Shown here piece after piece: positions 1 to 8,840 of a stretch of 64,000 nt of DNA; positions within the stretch are counted from its first letter, which is position 1; each line of letters starts with the position of its first letter. The notes under the pieces were generated by a model. That model had not been told where the DNA came from and did not search any database. It worked only from the letters and a program-made list of their open reading frames with translations. This DNA comes from Azoarcus sp. KH32C (GTDB lineage Bacteria > Pseudomonadota > Gammaproteobacteria > Burkholderiales > Rhodocyclaceae). The position numbers and the translations under genes were made by a program. The stretch spans positions 4,092,001-4,156,000 of the forward strand of contig NC_020516.1 in assembly GCF_000349945.1 (NCBI RefSeq), read 5' to 3'.

Positions 1-1
1 C

Positions 2-532
2 GCCTGTGCGACCTGGCCCAGCGCCGAGAGATTCCTCGCCGAGGTGCAGCCGGACTGGCGCGGTTGCGCGGTGCTCGACATCCGCATGGAAGGCATGAGC
101 GGCCTCGAATGCTTCGACGCGCTGCGGGCGCGCGGCAACCTGCTGCCGGTCGTCTTCATCACCGGCCACGGCGACGTGCCGATGGCCGTGTCGGCATTGA
201 AGAAGGGCGCTTTCGACTTCATCGAGAAACCGTTCAACGACAGCGATCTCGTCGACGTGGTGATGCGCGCGCTCGAAACCGATGCCGCGCGTCAACAGGC
301 CGCCGCCACGCGCGACCAGGTCGAGGCGCGTCTCGCGCTGCTGACCGCGCGCGAGCAGGAAGTCATGGAACTGATCCTCGCCGGCAAGTTCAATAAGGTC
401 ATCGCCGACGACCTGAGCATCTCGATGCGCACCGTCGAAGCGCATCGCTCGAAGGTCTTCGAAAAGATGGAAGTCCGCTCCGCCGTCGAACTGGCGCAGC
501 TCGTCAACCTGGTACGCAACCGCGCGGGCTGA
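2..532 (+). CDS. FixJ/NarL-type response regulator, 5' end outside window
   Basis: C-terminal part of a two-component response regulator; the first part of the receiver domain lies before base 1. The visible receiver has the phospho-acceptor Asp in V-L-D-I-R-M (codon 77-79), the F-I-T-G-H-G segment and the conserved Lys of F-I-E-K-P-F. A LuxR-type helix-turn-helix follows (L-T-A-R-E-Q-E-V-M onward, with the R-T-V-E-A-H-R recognition helix), ending at residue 162 counted from the GTG at 44. This order is the FixJ/TodT layout, so it should be a DNA-binding transcription regulator activated by a partner kinase upstream of the window. It stops 15 bases before hslR. The target genes cannot be told. 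Confidence 0.9.
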   Translation, partial: ACATWPSAERFLAEVQPDWRGCAVLDIRMEGMSGLECFDALRARGNLLPVVFITGHGDVPMAVSALKKGAFDFIEKPFNDSDLVDVVMRALETDAARQQAAATRDQVEARLALLTAREQEVMELILAGKFNKVIADDLSISMRTVEAHRSKVFEKMEVRSAVELAQLVNLVRNRAG

Positions 533-547
533 CCGCGCCAGCCTCCA

Positions 548-952
548 ATGAACACGACCGTCCCCGCCTCCGCCCAGCGCATGCGCATCGACAAATGGCT
601 GTGGGCCGCGCGCTTCTACAAGACGCGCTCGGTCGCGAGCGAAGCCATCGACGGCGGACATGTCCGCTTGAACGGCACGGCCCCGAAGCCCTCGCGCGAC
701 GTCCGCCCCGGGGACATGCTCGACATTACCGTCGGCAACCAGACCTGGACCGTGCGCGTGCTCGGCCTCAACGAACAACGCCGCCCGGCACCGGAAGCCC
801 GCCTGCTCTATGAGGAAACGCCGGAAAGTACCGCGCGGCGCGAAACCGAACGGGAAGCCCGCGCGCTCGCGCCGACGCCGGGCAGCGATCTGCGCGGGCG
901 GCCCACCAAGAAGGCGCGCCGCCAGCTGCGCGGCTTCAACGAAGGGTTCTGA
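548..952 (+). CDS. hslR: Hsp15 ribosome-associated heat shock protein (S4 domain)
   Basis: 134-residue protein with an S4 RNA-binding domain at about residues 12-75, starting M-R-I-D-K-W-L-W-A-A-R-F-Y-K-T-R, and a basic C-terminal tail rich in Arg and Lys. In the family, Hsp15 binds stalled free 50S subunits carrying peptidyl-tRNA and helps recycle them. The E-Q-R-R-P-A and L-L-Y-E-E-T blocks match what I remember of E. coli Hsp15, and the length is normal. The start at 548 is used; a second ATG at 581 would remove 11 poorly conserved residues. It converges with tilS, only 12 bases away, where a short inverted repeat (AACCGG/CCGGTT, 952-964) lies across the gap. Confidence 0.9.
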   Translation: MNTTVPASAQRMRIDKWLWAARFYKTRSVASEAIDGGHVRLNGTAPKPSRDVRPGDMLDITVGNQTWTVRVLGLNEQRRPAPEARLLYEETPESTARRETEREARALAPTPGSDLRGRPTKKARRQLRGFNEGF

Positions 953-964
953 ACCGGTCCGGTT

Positions 965-2302
965 TCAACGGCGCCAAACCGGCAGCACCCCCTCCTCGCC
1001 CGACCCGCAGAGCAGCTCCGCCGCGACCCCGATCTCCGCGATCCAGGCCGCGCGGCCATCGACGCGCAACACCGGCAGGCGCGGACGCAACCACGTCGGA
1101 ATACCCGCCTCCTGGCACAGATTCTTGAAGGTGCGCGGCGGACGCCCCGGTCCGGGGCGCAAGGAAAGTCCCGCCCAGCGCGCGCACAAGGCAAGCTCGC
1201 CCGCCGCCGTCAACGCCGCCCGGCTGAGACCCGCGCCCCTCACCGGCTCGAAGCGCACGACGCCGCCGTTCCAGGCGAGTTCCGCCTCACCCTGCCACGG
1301 CTGCACCGTGTCCGGCGCGTCATCCCCCATCTCCGGCTCGAGCCAGACCCGACCGCGGTAGGCGCAGCAGGCCACGCCGCCCAGCTTCAGGTACAGAGGC
1401 CGGCCAGCCGCCTCGCGCAACTGTCGTACCGCCTCGACGAGACGCACGCGAGCCGGCGCCTCCAGCCCCATCTCGCGGACCTGCCAACGCAGGAGATTGC
1501 GCAGCCGCTCGTCGGAGAGCGCGAGCAAGGGCGCGAGACCCATCGGATGACCGCCGCAGCCCGCCCGATCGATCGCCGCGAGCTCCCCCAGCAGCCCATC
1601 CGCCTCGCGAAAATTCTCGCTCGCCCGCGCAAGCGCCGGCACGGCACCCGGAAATGCGCGGGTGATCGAAGGCATGACCTGATGGCGGATCAGATTGCGG
1701 CTGAAGCGCGGATCCTCGTTGCTCTCGTCCTCGACCCAGGCCAGTCCGAATGCTTCGGCGTACGCGACGATGTCGGAGCGCCACAGCCCGAGCAACGGCC
1801 GCAGGCGTCCCGGCCACCCGCGCTCGACGGGCGCCATCGCGCCCGCGCCGCGCACGCCGGTGCCGCGCAGCAGCCGGAAGAGCAGCGTCTCGGCCTGATC
1901 ATCGAGCTGATGCCCCAGCGCGAGCCAGTCGCAACGCAGCTGCGCAAGCGCGGCATGGCGCGCCTCGCGCGCGGCAGCTTCGAGACCGCCCGGATGATCG
2001 CGCGCGACTTCGACATGAAAGACATGGAGGGGAATGTCGAGCAGCGCGCATTGCTGCCGGCAGAATTCGAGCCACGCGTCCGCATTCGGACTCAGCCCGT
2101 GATGCACGTGCGCCGCCGAGAGCTCGAAGCGCAACGCCCCGCGCAAACAGGCCAGCGCGTGCAGCAGCACCGTCGAATCGACGCCGCCGCTGAGCGCGAC
2201 GCACAGCGACTGCGCGGGGCTCACCTCCGCCGTCGCCAGCACCACGGCGACGGCTTCGGGGATCCGCAACTCAGGCGGCTTGCTGTTCCTTGAAGCGACC
2301 AT
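965..2302 (-). CDS. tilS: tRNA(Ile)-lysidine synthase
   Basis: 445 residues. TilS ligates lysine to C34 of the tRNA-Ile with anticodon CAU, changing decoding from AUG to AUA; it is cytosolic and essential in most bacteria. The PP-loop ATPase motif S-G-G-V-D-S-T sits at residues 38-44, followed by the H-V-H-H-G-L segment, the L-G-H-Q-L-D-D-Q-A-E-T-L block and a C-terminal TilS domain ending at R-G-P-G-R-P-P-R-T-F-K and beyond. The start at 2302 lies 32 bases inside the 3' end of accA, so the two are probably translated from one message (accA then tilS). No strong ribosome binding site precedes this ATG, and a downstream GTG start remains possible. Confidence 0.93.
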   Translation of the reverse strand: MVASRNSKPPELRIPEAVAVVLATAEVSPAQSLCVALSGGVDSTVLLHALACLRGALRFELSAAHVHHGLSPNADAWLEFCRQQCALLDIPLHVFHVEVARDHPGGLEAAAREARHAALAQLRCDWLALGHQLDDQAETLLFRLLRGTGVRGAGAMAPVERGWPGRLRPLLGLWRSDIVAYAEAFGLAWVEDESNEDPRFSRNLIRHQVMPSITRAFPGAVPALARASENFREADGLLGELAAIDRAGCGGHPMGLAPLLALSDERLRNLLRWQVREMGLEAPARVRLVEAVRQLREAAGRPLYLKLGGVACCAYRGRVWLEPEMGDDAPDTVQPWQGEAELAWNGGVVRFEPVRGAGLSRAALTAAGELALCARWAGLSLRPGPGRPPRTFKNLCQEAGIPTWLRPRLPVLRVDGRAAWIAEIGVAAELLCGSGEEGVLPVWRR

Positions 2303-3239
2303 AGCTCATCAGTCGCTCGAACCGCTTCTCGACGAGCTCGGCGGGCGAGAGGTCGGCCACCAGCCGCAGCGAATCCTGCAGTGCCCGCTTGAGGTTCTGC
2401 GACATCGCGCGGTAGTCGCGATGGGCGCCGCCCACCGGCTCGTTGACGACCTTGTCGATGAGCCCCAGCGACTTCAGGCGTGCTGCCGTGATACCCATCG
2501 TTTCGGCTGCCTCGGGCGCCTTCTCGGCGCTCTTCCAGAGGATCGACGCGCAGCCTTCCGGCGAGATCACCGAGTAGGTCGAATACTGCAGCATCATCAC
2601 CTGGTCGCCGACGGCGATCGCCAGCGCGCCGCCCGACCCGCCTTCGCCGATGATCGTCGAGATGATCGGCACCTTCAGTTCGGCCATCACGTAGAGATTG
2701 CGGCCGATCGCCTCGGACTGGCCGCGCTCCTCCGCGCCGATTCCGGGGTAGGCACCCGGCGTGTCGACGAAGGTGAAGACGGGGATGCCGAACTTCTCCG
2801 CCAGCCGCATCAGGCGCAGCGCCTTGCGATAGCCTTCCGGACGCGGCATGCCGAAGTTGCGCAGGATCTTTTCCTTCGTGTCGCGCCCCTTCTGGTGCCC
2901 GATCACGACGCAGCTCTGCCCATTGAAGCGGGCGAGCCCCCCGACGATCGCCTTGTCGTCGGCGAAGGCGCGGTCGCCGGCCAGCTCCTCGAAATCGGTA
3001 AAGATATGGCGCGCATAGTCCAGCGTGTAAGGCCGCTGCGGGTGGCGCGCCACCTGGGCGATCTGCCATGGCGTCAACTTGGCGTAGAGATCCCGCGTCA
3101 GCGTGGCGCTCTTGCCTTCGAGGCGGGCGATCTCCTCCGAGATATCCACCGCCGAGTCGTCTTGCACGAACCGCAACTTCTCGATCTTCGCTTCGAGATC
3201 GGCAACCGGCTGTTCGAAATCCAGAAAGGTGGTCTTCAT
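2271..3239 (-). CDS. accA: acetyl-CoA carboxylase carboxyltransferase subunit alpha
   Basis: 322 residues, the normal length. Alpha half of the carboxyltransferase that moves CO2 from carboxybiotin (on AccB) to acetyl-CoA to give malonyl-CoA, the first step of fatty acid synthesis. The start at M-K-T-T-F-L-D-F-E-Q-P matches the family; 41 in-frame upstream codons are not conserved. The crotonase-like core shows F-V-D-T-P-G-A-Y-P and the glycine-rich oxyanion segment G-E-G-G-S-G-G-A-L-A. Its partners AccB and AccC lie at the far end of this window (63474 onward); accD is not present. Confidence 0.97.
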   Translation of the reverse strand: MKTTFLDFEQPVADLEAKIEKLRFVQDDSAVDISEEIARLEGKSATLTRDLYAKLTPWQIAQVARHPQRPYTLDYARHIFTDFEELAGDRAFADDKAIVGGLARFNGQSCVVIGHQKGRDTKEKILRNFGMPRPEGYRKALRLMRLAEKFGIPVFTFVDTPGAYPGIGAEERGQSEAIGRNLYVMAELKVPIISTIIGEGGSGGALAIAVGDQVMMLQYSTYSVISPEGCASILWKSAEKAPEAAETMGITAARLKSLGLIDKVVNEPVGGAHRDYRAMSQNLKRALQDSLRLVADLSPAELVEKRFERLMSYGRFKEQQAA

Positions 3240-3676
3240 CCGACCGTACTCAGTGAAAAAAACGCGACATTGTAACGCCTGATGAAGGTTTCCCGAGATC
3301 CCGTGCAGCAGGTACCGGTATCCGATAGGTGACAGGCCACGCCGCAGTAAGGCATGATGCAACGATCAGTCATCACCGGAAGGAGCTGCGGGGGCCATCA
3401 TGTCTCCGCGCTATGAGTCGCCGACACACCCAGTTTCACCTTTCCGCCCCTCGTTTCGAGGGCATCCCGGAAGCGCAGACGCGCCACGGCCATCCCCGCT
3501 CCGCGGCTCCCGCCCGGCATCAGCGGCGCATTCCCGCCGCCTCGCGCCACGCCCTTCCCGCTGCGCACCATCCTTCCCGGTCGCTCAGCAATCGTCTTCG
3601 GCGGCCTCTTGCCGCCCGCTCCGCCATGCGCCGTGCAGCCCGCCTGCCCGCGCCCGGCGCCGCCCGCTAAGCAAAC
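3240..3676. other. gene-free stretch between accA and the CNNM protein
   Basis: About 440 bases between divergent genes. Beyond the accA leader I see no convincing gene. A plus-strand frame of 113 codons from 3329 and one beginning at the ATG at 3400 are rich in Arg, Pro, Ala and His with no recognisable domain, which is what random G+C-rich DNA gives. It presumably holds the promoter of the gene at 3677, but no clear -35/-10 pair was seen. Confidence 0.5.
3269..3274 (-). promoter_or_regulatory. accA: candidate -10 element for accA
   Basis: On the minus strand the hexamer TACAAT lies 30 bases before the accA ATG, followed by a T-rich leader. No good -35 hexamer was found at 16-18 bases, so this is tentative. 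Confidence 0.35.
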
Positions 3677-5008
3677 ATGGAAATCATCCTCCTGGTCGCC
3701 CTGATCCTGGTCAACGGGGTCTTCGCCATGTCCGAGATCGCCCTCGTCACGGCCAAACGCGCCCGCCTCGCACGCCTCGCCGAAGACGGCGATCCTGCGG
3801 CGGCCGTCGCGATGAAGCTGGGCGAGGAACCGACGCGCTTCCTCTCCACCATCCAGATCGGCATCACCTCGATCGGCATCCTCAACGGGATCGTCGGCGA
3901 GGCCGCACTCGCCGACCCGCTCTCCGGCTGGCTGCAGCAGCTCGGCCTCGCCCAACGGCCGAGCGAGATCACCTCGACCGTGCTCGCCGTGGTCGCCATC
4001 ACCTACATCTCGATCGTCGTCGGCGAACTGGTGCCCAAGCGCATCGGGCAGATCAACCCGGAAGGCATCGCCCGCCTCGTCGCGCGCCCGATGAACGCGC
4101 TCGCGATCGGCTCGCGGCCTTTCGTGCGCCTGCTCATGTGGTCGACGTCGATGCTGCTCACGCTGCTCGGCAAGCGTGACGAAGCGGCGCCGGGCGTCAC
4201 CGAGGAAGAAATTCACGCATTGCTCGAGGAAGGCTCGGAAGCGGGCGTCATCGAGAAGAGCGAACACGAGATGGTGCGCAACGTGTTCCGCCTCGACGAA
4301 CGCCAGATCGCCTCACTGATGGTGCCGCGCGCGGACGTCGTGTGGCTCGACATCCACCGCCCGCTCGACGAAAACCTTGCGCGCATGGCCGAATCGCAGC
4401 ATTCGCGCTTTCCGGTATGCCGTGGCGGGCTCGACGACATCCTCGGCATCATCTCGTCGAAGCAGCTCTTCAACCAGACGCTCAAGGGCGGCAAGCCGGA
4501 TCTCACGCAGCAGCTCGAACCGGCGATCTACGTCCCCGAATCGCTCACCGGCATGGAGCTGCTCGAACAGTTCCGCGCCTCGAGCACGCACATGGTGTTC
4601 GTGATCGACGAATACGGCGAGATCCAGGGCGTCGTCACGCTGCAGGACGTGCTCGAAGCGGTCACCGGCGAGTTCCAGCCCCACAGCCTCGAAGAAGCCT
4701 GGGCGGTGCAGCGCGAGGACGGCTCGTGGCTGCTCGACGGCATGATTCCGGTGCCCGAGCTGAAGGACCGCCTCGAGCTGAAGACCGTCCCGGAAGAGGA
4801 GAAGGGCCGTTACCACACGCTCAGCGGCCTCGTGATGTGGCTGCTGGGCCGGCTCCCGCATACCGGCGACATCGCGACCTGGGAGGACTGGCGTCTCGAA
4901 GTCGTCGACCTCGACGGCAAGCGCATCGACAAGGTGCTCGCGAGCCGGATGCCCGAATCGGTGCAGACCGAATCGGACAATCCGCCCGCGCCGGAGGCCG
5001 AGGCGTGA
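3677..5008 (+). CDS. CNNM/CorC-type membrane protein (DUF21, CBS pair, CorC_HlyC)
   Basis: 443 residues. The N-terminal DUF21 membrane domain (about 1-190) has several hydrophobic helices, starting M-E-I-I-L-L-V-A-L-I-L-V-N-G-V-F-A. A CBS-domain pair follows (about 200-335; R-Q-I-A-S-L-M-V-P-R and Q-G-V-V-T-L-Q-D-V-L-E-A-V-T-G-E), then a C-terminal CorC_HlyC domain (about 350-430). Proteins of this layout are often labelled hemolysins, but the family is better regarded as Mg2+/Co2+ or other cation efflux and homeostasis proteins. It lies 43 bases before a P-type cation ATPase on the same strand, which supports a cation role. The exact substrate is unknown. Confidence 0.9.
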   Translation: MEIILLVALILVNGVFAMSEIALVTAKRARLARLAEDGDPAAAVAMKLGEEPTRFLSTIQIGITSIGILNGIVGEAALADPLSGWLQQLGLAQRPSEITSTVLAVVAITYISIVVGELVPKRIGQINPEGIARLVARPMNALAIGSRPFVRLLMWSTSMLLTLLGKRDEAAPGVTEEEIHALLEEGSEAGVIEKSEHEMVRNVFRLDERQIASLMVPRADVVWLDIHRPLDENLARMAESQHSRFPVCRGGLDDILGIISSKQLFNQTLKGGKPDLTQQLEPAIYVPESLTGMELLEQFRASSTHMVFVIDEYGEIQGVVTLQDVLEAVTGEFQPHSLEEAWAVQREDGSWLLDGMIPVPELKDRLELKTVPEEEKGRYHTLSGLVMWLLGRLPHTGDIATWEDWRLEVVDLDGKRIDKVLASRMPESVQTESDNPPAPEAEA

Positions 5009-5051
5009 CGGCGCCCGGCTGTCGCAACGACGAGCGCTCGCCGGGCGGGAG

Positions 5052-7709
5052 ATGAGTGCCCGGCACGACTGGCACACCCTGAGCGCCGCCGAAGCGGCCT
5101 CGACCCTCGACGTCACCCCTGAATTCGGACTCGCCGCCGAAGACGCCGATGCCCGGCTCGCGCGCTTCGGCCCGAACCGCCTTGCCGAGGCGCCGCCCCG
5201 CCCCGCGTGGCGCAAGTTCCTCGACCAGTTCCGCAACCTGCTGATCGTCGTCCTGCTTTTCGCCGCGGCGCTCGCCTGGGCCGTCGGCGACCTCAAGGAC
5301 ACGATCGTCATCGTCGTCGTCGTGCTCCTCAACGCAACCCTGGGCTTTCACCAGGAGCACCGGGCCGAACGCACGATCGCCGCCCTGAAGGGCATGCTCG
5401 CCGCGCAAGCGCGCGTTCGCCGCGGCGGACAGCCCGTCGATGTCGACGCCACAACCCTCGTGCCGGGCGACATCGTGCTCCTCGAAGCCGGCGACCGCGT
5501 GCCCGCCGACGGCCGCATCCTCGTCGCCCACGCGCTCGAAATCGACGAAGCGACGCTGACCGGCGAATCCCACCCCGTCGCGAAGATCGCCGCCCCGCTC
5601 GACGCCCCGGAGCTGCCACTCGGCGACCGCGTGAACATGCTCTACATGAACACCGTCGTGACGCGCGGCCGCGCCGAAATGCTCGTCAGCGCCACCGGCA
5701 TGAGCACCGAAACCGGCCAGCTTGCCGGCATGATCGCGACCGCCCCCCAAAGCCCCACGCCGCTGCAGCGCCAGCTCGACGTCCTCGGCAAGAAGCTCGC
5801 GACGATCGCAGGCGCCGTCGTGCTGCTGATCCTCGTTCTCGATACCGCGCGCGGCCTGCCCTGGACGCAGGCGGCGTTGACAGGGGTCGCGCTCGCGGTC
5901 GCGGCGATCCCCGAAGGATTGCCGGCGGTCGTCACAGTCACGCTCGCGATCGGCATGTGGCGGATGGCGCAGAACCGCGCGATCCTGCGCAAGCTCTCCG
6001 CGGTCGAAGCCCTCGGCTCGACCACCGTGATCTGCTCGGACAAGACCGGCACGCTGACGCTGAACCAGATGACCGCCCGCGCGGGCTGGTTCGCCGGCCG
6101 GCGCTTCGAAGCCAGCGGGGAAGGCTATACGCTCGCGGGCGACATCACCGGACACGAGCGTGAGGCGTTGCGCCCGCTGCTGCTGCCGATGGCCTTGTGC
6201 ACCGATTCACGCGTCCATGAAGGCCGACTCGTCGGCGATCCGACCGAAGGCGCCTTGTGGGTGCTTGCCTGCAAGGGCGGACTGGACTGCACCGGCGAGC
6301 AGGCGCACGCCCCGCGAATCGCCGAAATCCCGTTCGACTCCGCCCACAAGTTCATGGCGACCTTCCATCACGCGGGCGACAGCGTCGTGATGCTGATCAA
6401 GGGCGCACCCGATGTATTGCTGGCGCGCTCGTCCTGCTGGCTCGGCGAGGACGGCGACCGCCCGCTCGACGATGTCGCGCGGGGACGGATCCGCGATGAA
6501 AACGAAGGACTTGCCGGCGCGGCGCTCCGCGTCCTGGCGGTCGCACAACGCGCGATCCCGGCGACGGACTTCGACCCGGCCGGCGACCTCTGGCAGTGGG
6601 CCGAGAACTGGACCTTCCTCGGCCTCGCGGGCCTGATGGACCCGCCCCGCCCCGAGGCCGCCGACGCGATCCGCCGCTGCCACGAGGCCGGCATCCGCGT
6701 GAAGATGATCACCGGCGACCACCGCATCACCGCCGCGGCGATCGGACGCGAACTGGGCCTCGACGGCGAAGTGACCGACGGCGCGGCGCTCGACGCCCTG
6801 GACGACGCGGCGCTCGTGCAGCGTATCGAGGCTATCGACATCTTCGCCCGCGTCTCGCCCGCCCACAAAGTACGCATCGTCGCGGCGCTCAAGGCCCGCG
6901 GCCATGTCGTCGCGATGACCGGCGATGGCGTCAACGACGCCCCCGCCTTGAAGGCCGCCGACATCGGCATCGCGATGGGCCGCACCGGCACCGCCGTCAC
7001 TCGCGAAGCGGCGACGATGGTGCTGACCGACGACAATTTCGCGACGATCGAGCGCGCCGTCGAGGAAGGCCGCGTCATCTACGACAACATCGTCAAGTTC
7101 GTGCGCTTCCAGCTATCGACCAACATCGGCGCGATCCTGACCGTGCTCGCCGCGACGCTGGCCGGCCTGCCGACACCGTTCTCCGCGATCCAGCTGCTGT
7201 GGATCAACATCATCATGGACGGCCCGCCGGCGATGACGCTCGGCCTCGAACCCGCGCGCTCCGGCATCATGCGCGTGCCGCCCCGCCCGCCGGGCGCGGC
7301 CATCCTCAGCCTGCCCCGCCTGTTCCGGCTCGCGCTCTACGGCGCGACGATGATGGCCGGTACTTTGTGGCTCTTCCACGAGGGACTCGCCTCGCACGAC
7401 CACCGCTACGCGCTGACGCTCGCCTTCACGACCTTCGTGCTGTTCCAGTTCTTCAACGTCTTCAACGCTCGCAGCGAATTCGGCACGGCCTTCAACCGCC
7501 AGTTTCTCGCCAACGGACAACTGTGGCTCGTCCTCGCCGGAGTCCTCGCACTACAGGTGCTCGTCGTCAACTGGCCGCCCGCACAGCGCATCTTCGGCAC
7601 GACCGCCCTGCACTGGCAGGACTGGCTCCGCGCGGCCCTCATCGCCTCGTCGGTCCTCTTCCTTGATGAGGCTCGAAAGCTCGCGCTGCGCCTCGTTTGG
7701 CGCGGCTGA
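5052..7709 (+). CDS. P-type cation-transporting ATPase, P2A type (Ca2+/Mn2+-like)
   Basis: 885 residues, full length. Order: N-terminal cation-ATPase domain, M1-M2, actuator domain with E-A-T-L-T-G-E-S, M3-M4 with A-I-P-E-G-L-P, phosphorylation motif D-K-T-G-T-L-T (Asp330), nucleotide domain, hinge M-T-G-D-G-V-N-D-A-P, and six C-terminal helices. M4 has the PEGLP motif of Ca2+ pumps. M5 has N-I-G-A where SERCA pumps have a Glu. M6 reads N-I-I-M-D-G-P-P-A, which resembles the secretory-pathway (PMR1/SPCA) Ca2+/Mn2+ pumps. I therefore infer a single-site Ca2+ or Mn2+ exporter in the inner membrane. It follows the CNNM-type protein and probably shares its transcript. Confidence 0.9.
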   Translation: MSARHDWHTLSAAEAASTLDVTPEFGLAAEDADARLARFGPNRLAEAPPRPAWRKFLDQFRNLLIVVLLFAAALAWAVGDLKDTIVIVVVVLLNATLGFHQEHRAERTIAALKGMLAAQARVRRGGQPVDVDATTLVPGDIVLLEAGDRVPADGRILVAHALEIDEATLTGESHPVAKIAAPLDAPELPLGDRVNMLYMNTVVTRGRAEMLVSATGMSTETGQLAGMIATAPQSPTPLQRQLDVLGKKLATIAGAVVLLILVLDTARGLPWTQAALTGVALAVAAIPEGLPAVVTVTLAIGMWRMAQNRAILRKLSAVEALGSTTVICSDKTGTLTLNQMTARAGWFAGRRFEASGEGYTLAGDITGHEREALRPLLLPMALCTDSRVHEGRLVGDPTEGALWVLACKGGLDCTGEQAHAPRIAEIPFDSAHKFMATFHHAGDSVVMLIKGAPDVLLARSSCWLGEDGDRPLDDVARGRIRDENEGLAGAALRVLAVAQRAIPATDFDPAGDLWQWAENWTFLGLAGLMDPPRPEAADAIRRCHEAGIRVKMITGDHRITAAAIGRELGLDGEVTDGAALDALDDAALVQRIEAIDIFARVSPAHKVRIVAALKARGHVVAMTGDGVNDAPALKAADIGIAMGRTGTAVTREAATMVLTDDNFATIERAVEEGRVIYDNIVKFVRFQLSTNIGAILTVLAATLAGLPTPFSAIQLLWINIIMDGPPAMTLGLEPARSGIMRVPPRPPGAAILSLPRLFRLALYGATMMAGTLWLFHEGLASHDHRYALTLAFTTFVLFQFFNVFNARSEFGTAFNRQFLANGQLWLVLAGVLALQVLVVNWPPAQRIFGTTALHWQDWLRAALIASSVLFLDEARKLALRLVWRG

Positions 7710-7718
7710 TTTCCGCAC

Positions 7719-7753
7719 AAAAAAAAGGGGCGACCGCCTGCGCGAATCGCCCC
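7719..7753 (-). terminator. intrinsic terminator after the Bax-inhibitor-1 gene
   Basis: Inverted repeat GGGGCGA (7727-7733) and TCGCCCC (7747-7753) with a 13-base loop. Read on the minus strand it is followed by eight T residues (7726-7719). It lies between two convergent genes and may also stop plus-strand transcripts from the ATPase. Confidence 0.8.
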
Positions 7754-7789
7754 GCCTTGTACTTCAGACGCCCTCGCGGGCGCCGCCGA

Positions 7790-8455
7790 TCAGTCGTCGT
7801 TCAACACGCCCAGCAATTGCAGCAGGCTGGTGAAGAGGTTGTAGATCGACACGTACAGCGACACCGTCGCCATCACGTAATTGGTTTCGCCGCCATGGAT
7901 GATGTTGCTGGTCTCGAACAGGATCATCCCGGACATCAGCAGCACGAACATCGCCGACACCGCGAGCGACAGGCCCGGCATCTGGAAGAAGATCGCGCCG
8001 AGCCCCGCGAGGAACGCGACGAGCACACCGACGAACAGGAAGCCGCCCATGAAGGAGAAGTCCTTGCGCGTCGTCAGCGCGTACGCGGACAGGCCGAGGA
8101 AGATCGCTGCCGTACCGCCCATCGCCTGCATCACGATCTGATCGCCGTGCGGCATCGACAGATACTTCGATACGATCGGCCCCAGCGTCAGACCCATGAA
8201 GCCGGTCAGCGCGAACACGAACGCCACGCCGAGCCCGCTGTTGCGGAACTTCGTCGTCAGGAACAACAGGCCGAAGTAACCGACCATCGTGATGATCAGG
8301 CCCGGATGCGGCAGCCCGAAAGCAATCGACAATCCGGCGGTCAGCGCCGAAAACGCCAGCGTCGCCGCCAGCAGCATGTAGGTGTTACGGATGACCCGGT
8401 TCGTCGCCAGGACCGAAGTCTCGACGCGGGGCATTGTTGCGATACGGTTTTCCAT
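7790..8455 (-). CDS. Bax inhibitor-1/YccA family membrane protein
   Basis: 221 residues with seven predicted membrane segments and the family's small loops, for example L-G-L-T-L-G-P-I and a C-terminal helix ending L-Q-L-L-G-V-L-N-D-D. Members include E. coli YbhL and YccA, the latter a modulator of the FtsH protease; several bacterial homologues act as pH-sensitive Ca2+ leak channels. A good ribosome binding site (GGAGGG, 9 bases upstream) supports the start. The gene follows the HPF-like gene by 34 bases and ends before a strong terminator. Confidence 0.88.
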   Translation of the reverse strand: MENRIATMPRVETSVLATNRVIRNTYMLLAATLAFSALTAGLSIAFGLPHPGLIITMVGYFGLLFLTTKFRNSGLGVAFVFALTGFMGLTLGPIVSKYLSMPHGDQIVMQAMGGTAAIFLGLSAYALTTRKDFSFMGGFLFVGVLVAFLAGLGAIFFQMPGLSLAVSAMFVLLMSGMILFETSNIIHGGETNYVMATVSLYVSIYNLFTSLLQLLGVLNDD

Positions 8456-8489
8456 CGATTCAATCCCTCCTCAATTCAGAAAGCTGTGA

Positions 8490-8840
8490 TCAGGTCGCGG
8501 GCACCACTTCGGCCAGCACGGCCGTGTCCCGCATGGGCCTGCGGCCCCGCCCCAGACGGCGCACCAGCACGTGGGCAACCCGCTCCGCGGCCCGGTCGAT
8601 CGCCGAACGCAGCTCCATCTCGGTAATCGCGAAAATCACGTCCGGCCGATTGCGAAGGCGCAGTTGTACCACACAACGCTTATCGACACCGCCGCGCGGA
8701 CCATTCACATCTGCGAGTTTGACCCTGGCCCACTGGATGTGATCCCGGAACCGCCCGATTGCGAATCCCATCCGCCGCACGACGTAGTCACGCAGCGTGG
8801 CCGGAGCCTCGACACCATTGCATTGCAGATCGATACGCAT
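8490..8840 (-). CDS. HPF/RaiA-family ribosome-associated protein
   Basis: 116 residues beginning M-R-I-D-L-Q-C-N-G-V. The beta-alpha-beta-beta-beta-alpha pattern, and phrases such as V-V-Q-L-R-L-R-N-R-P-D-V with a basic C-terminal R-R-L-G-R-G-R-R-P, fit the sigma-54 modulation/HPF family, whose members bind the decoding centre of the 30S subunit and put ribosomes into a resting state. The start at 8840 is chosen over a GTG two codons upstream because GGGAGG stands 5 bases before it. The protein is a divergent member (no long C-terminal domain), so ribosome hibernation is an inference. It probably shares a transcript with the Bax-inhibitor-1 gene. Confidence 0.75.
   Translation of the reverse strand: MRIDLQCNGVEAPATLRDYVVRRMGFAIGRFRDHIQWARVKLADVNGPRGGVDKRCVVQLRLRNRPDVIFAITEMELRSAIDRAAERVAHVLVRRLGRGRRPMRDTAVLAEVVPAT

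Noticed and set aside
952..964. Terminator between hslR and tilS
   Set aside because: AACCGG/CCGGTT has a one-base centre and no T tract; more likely a chance palindrome across the stop codons.
3329..3670. A possible small gene in the gap before the CNNM protein
   Set aside because: Product is rich in Arg, Pro, Ala and His with no domain, no good ribosome binding site and a competing open frame on each strand.
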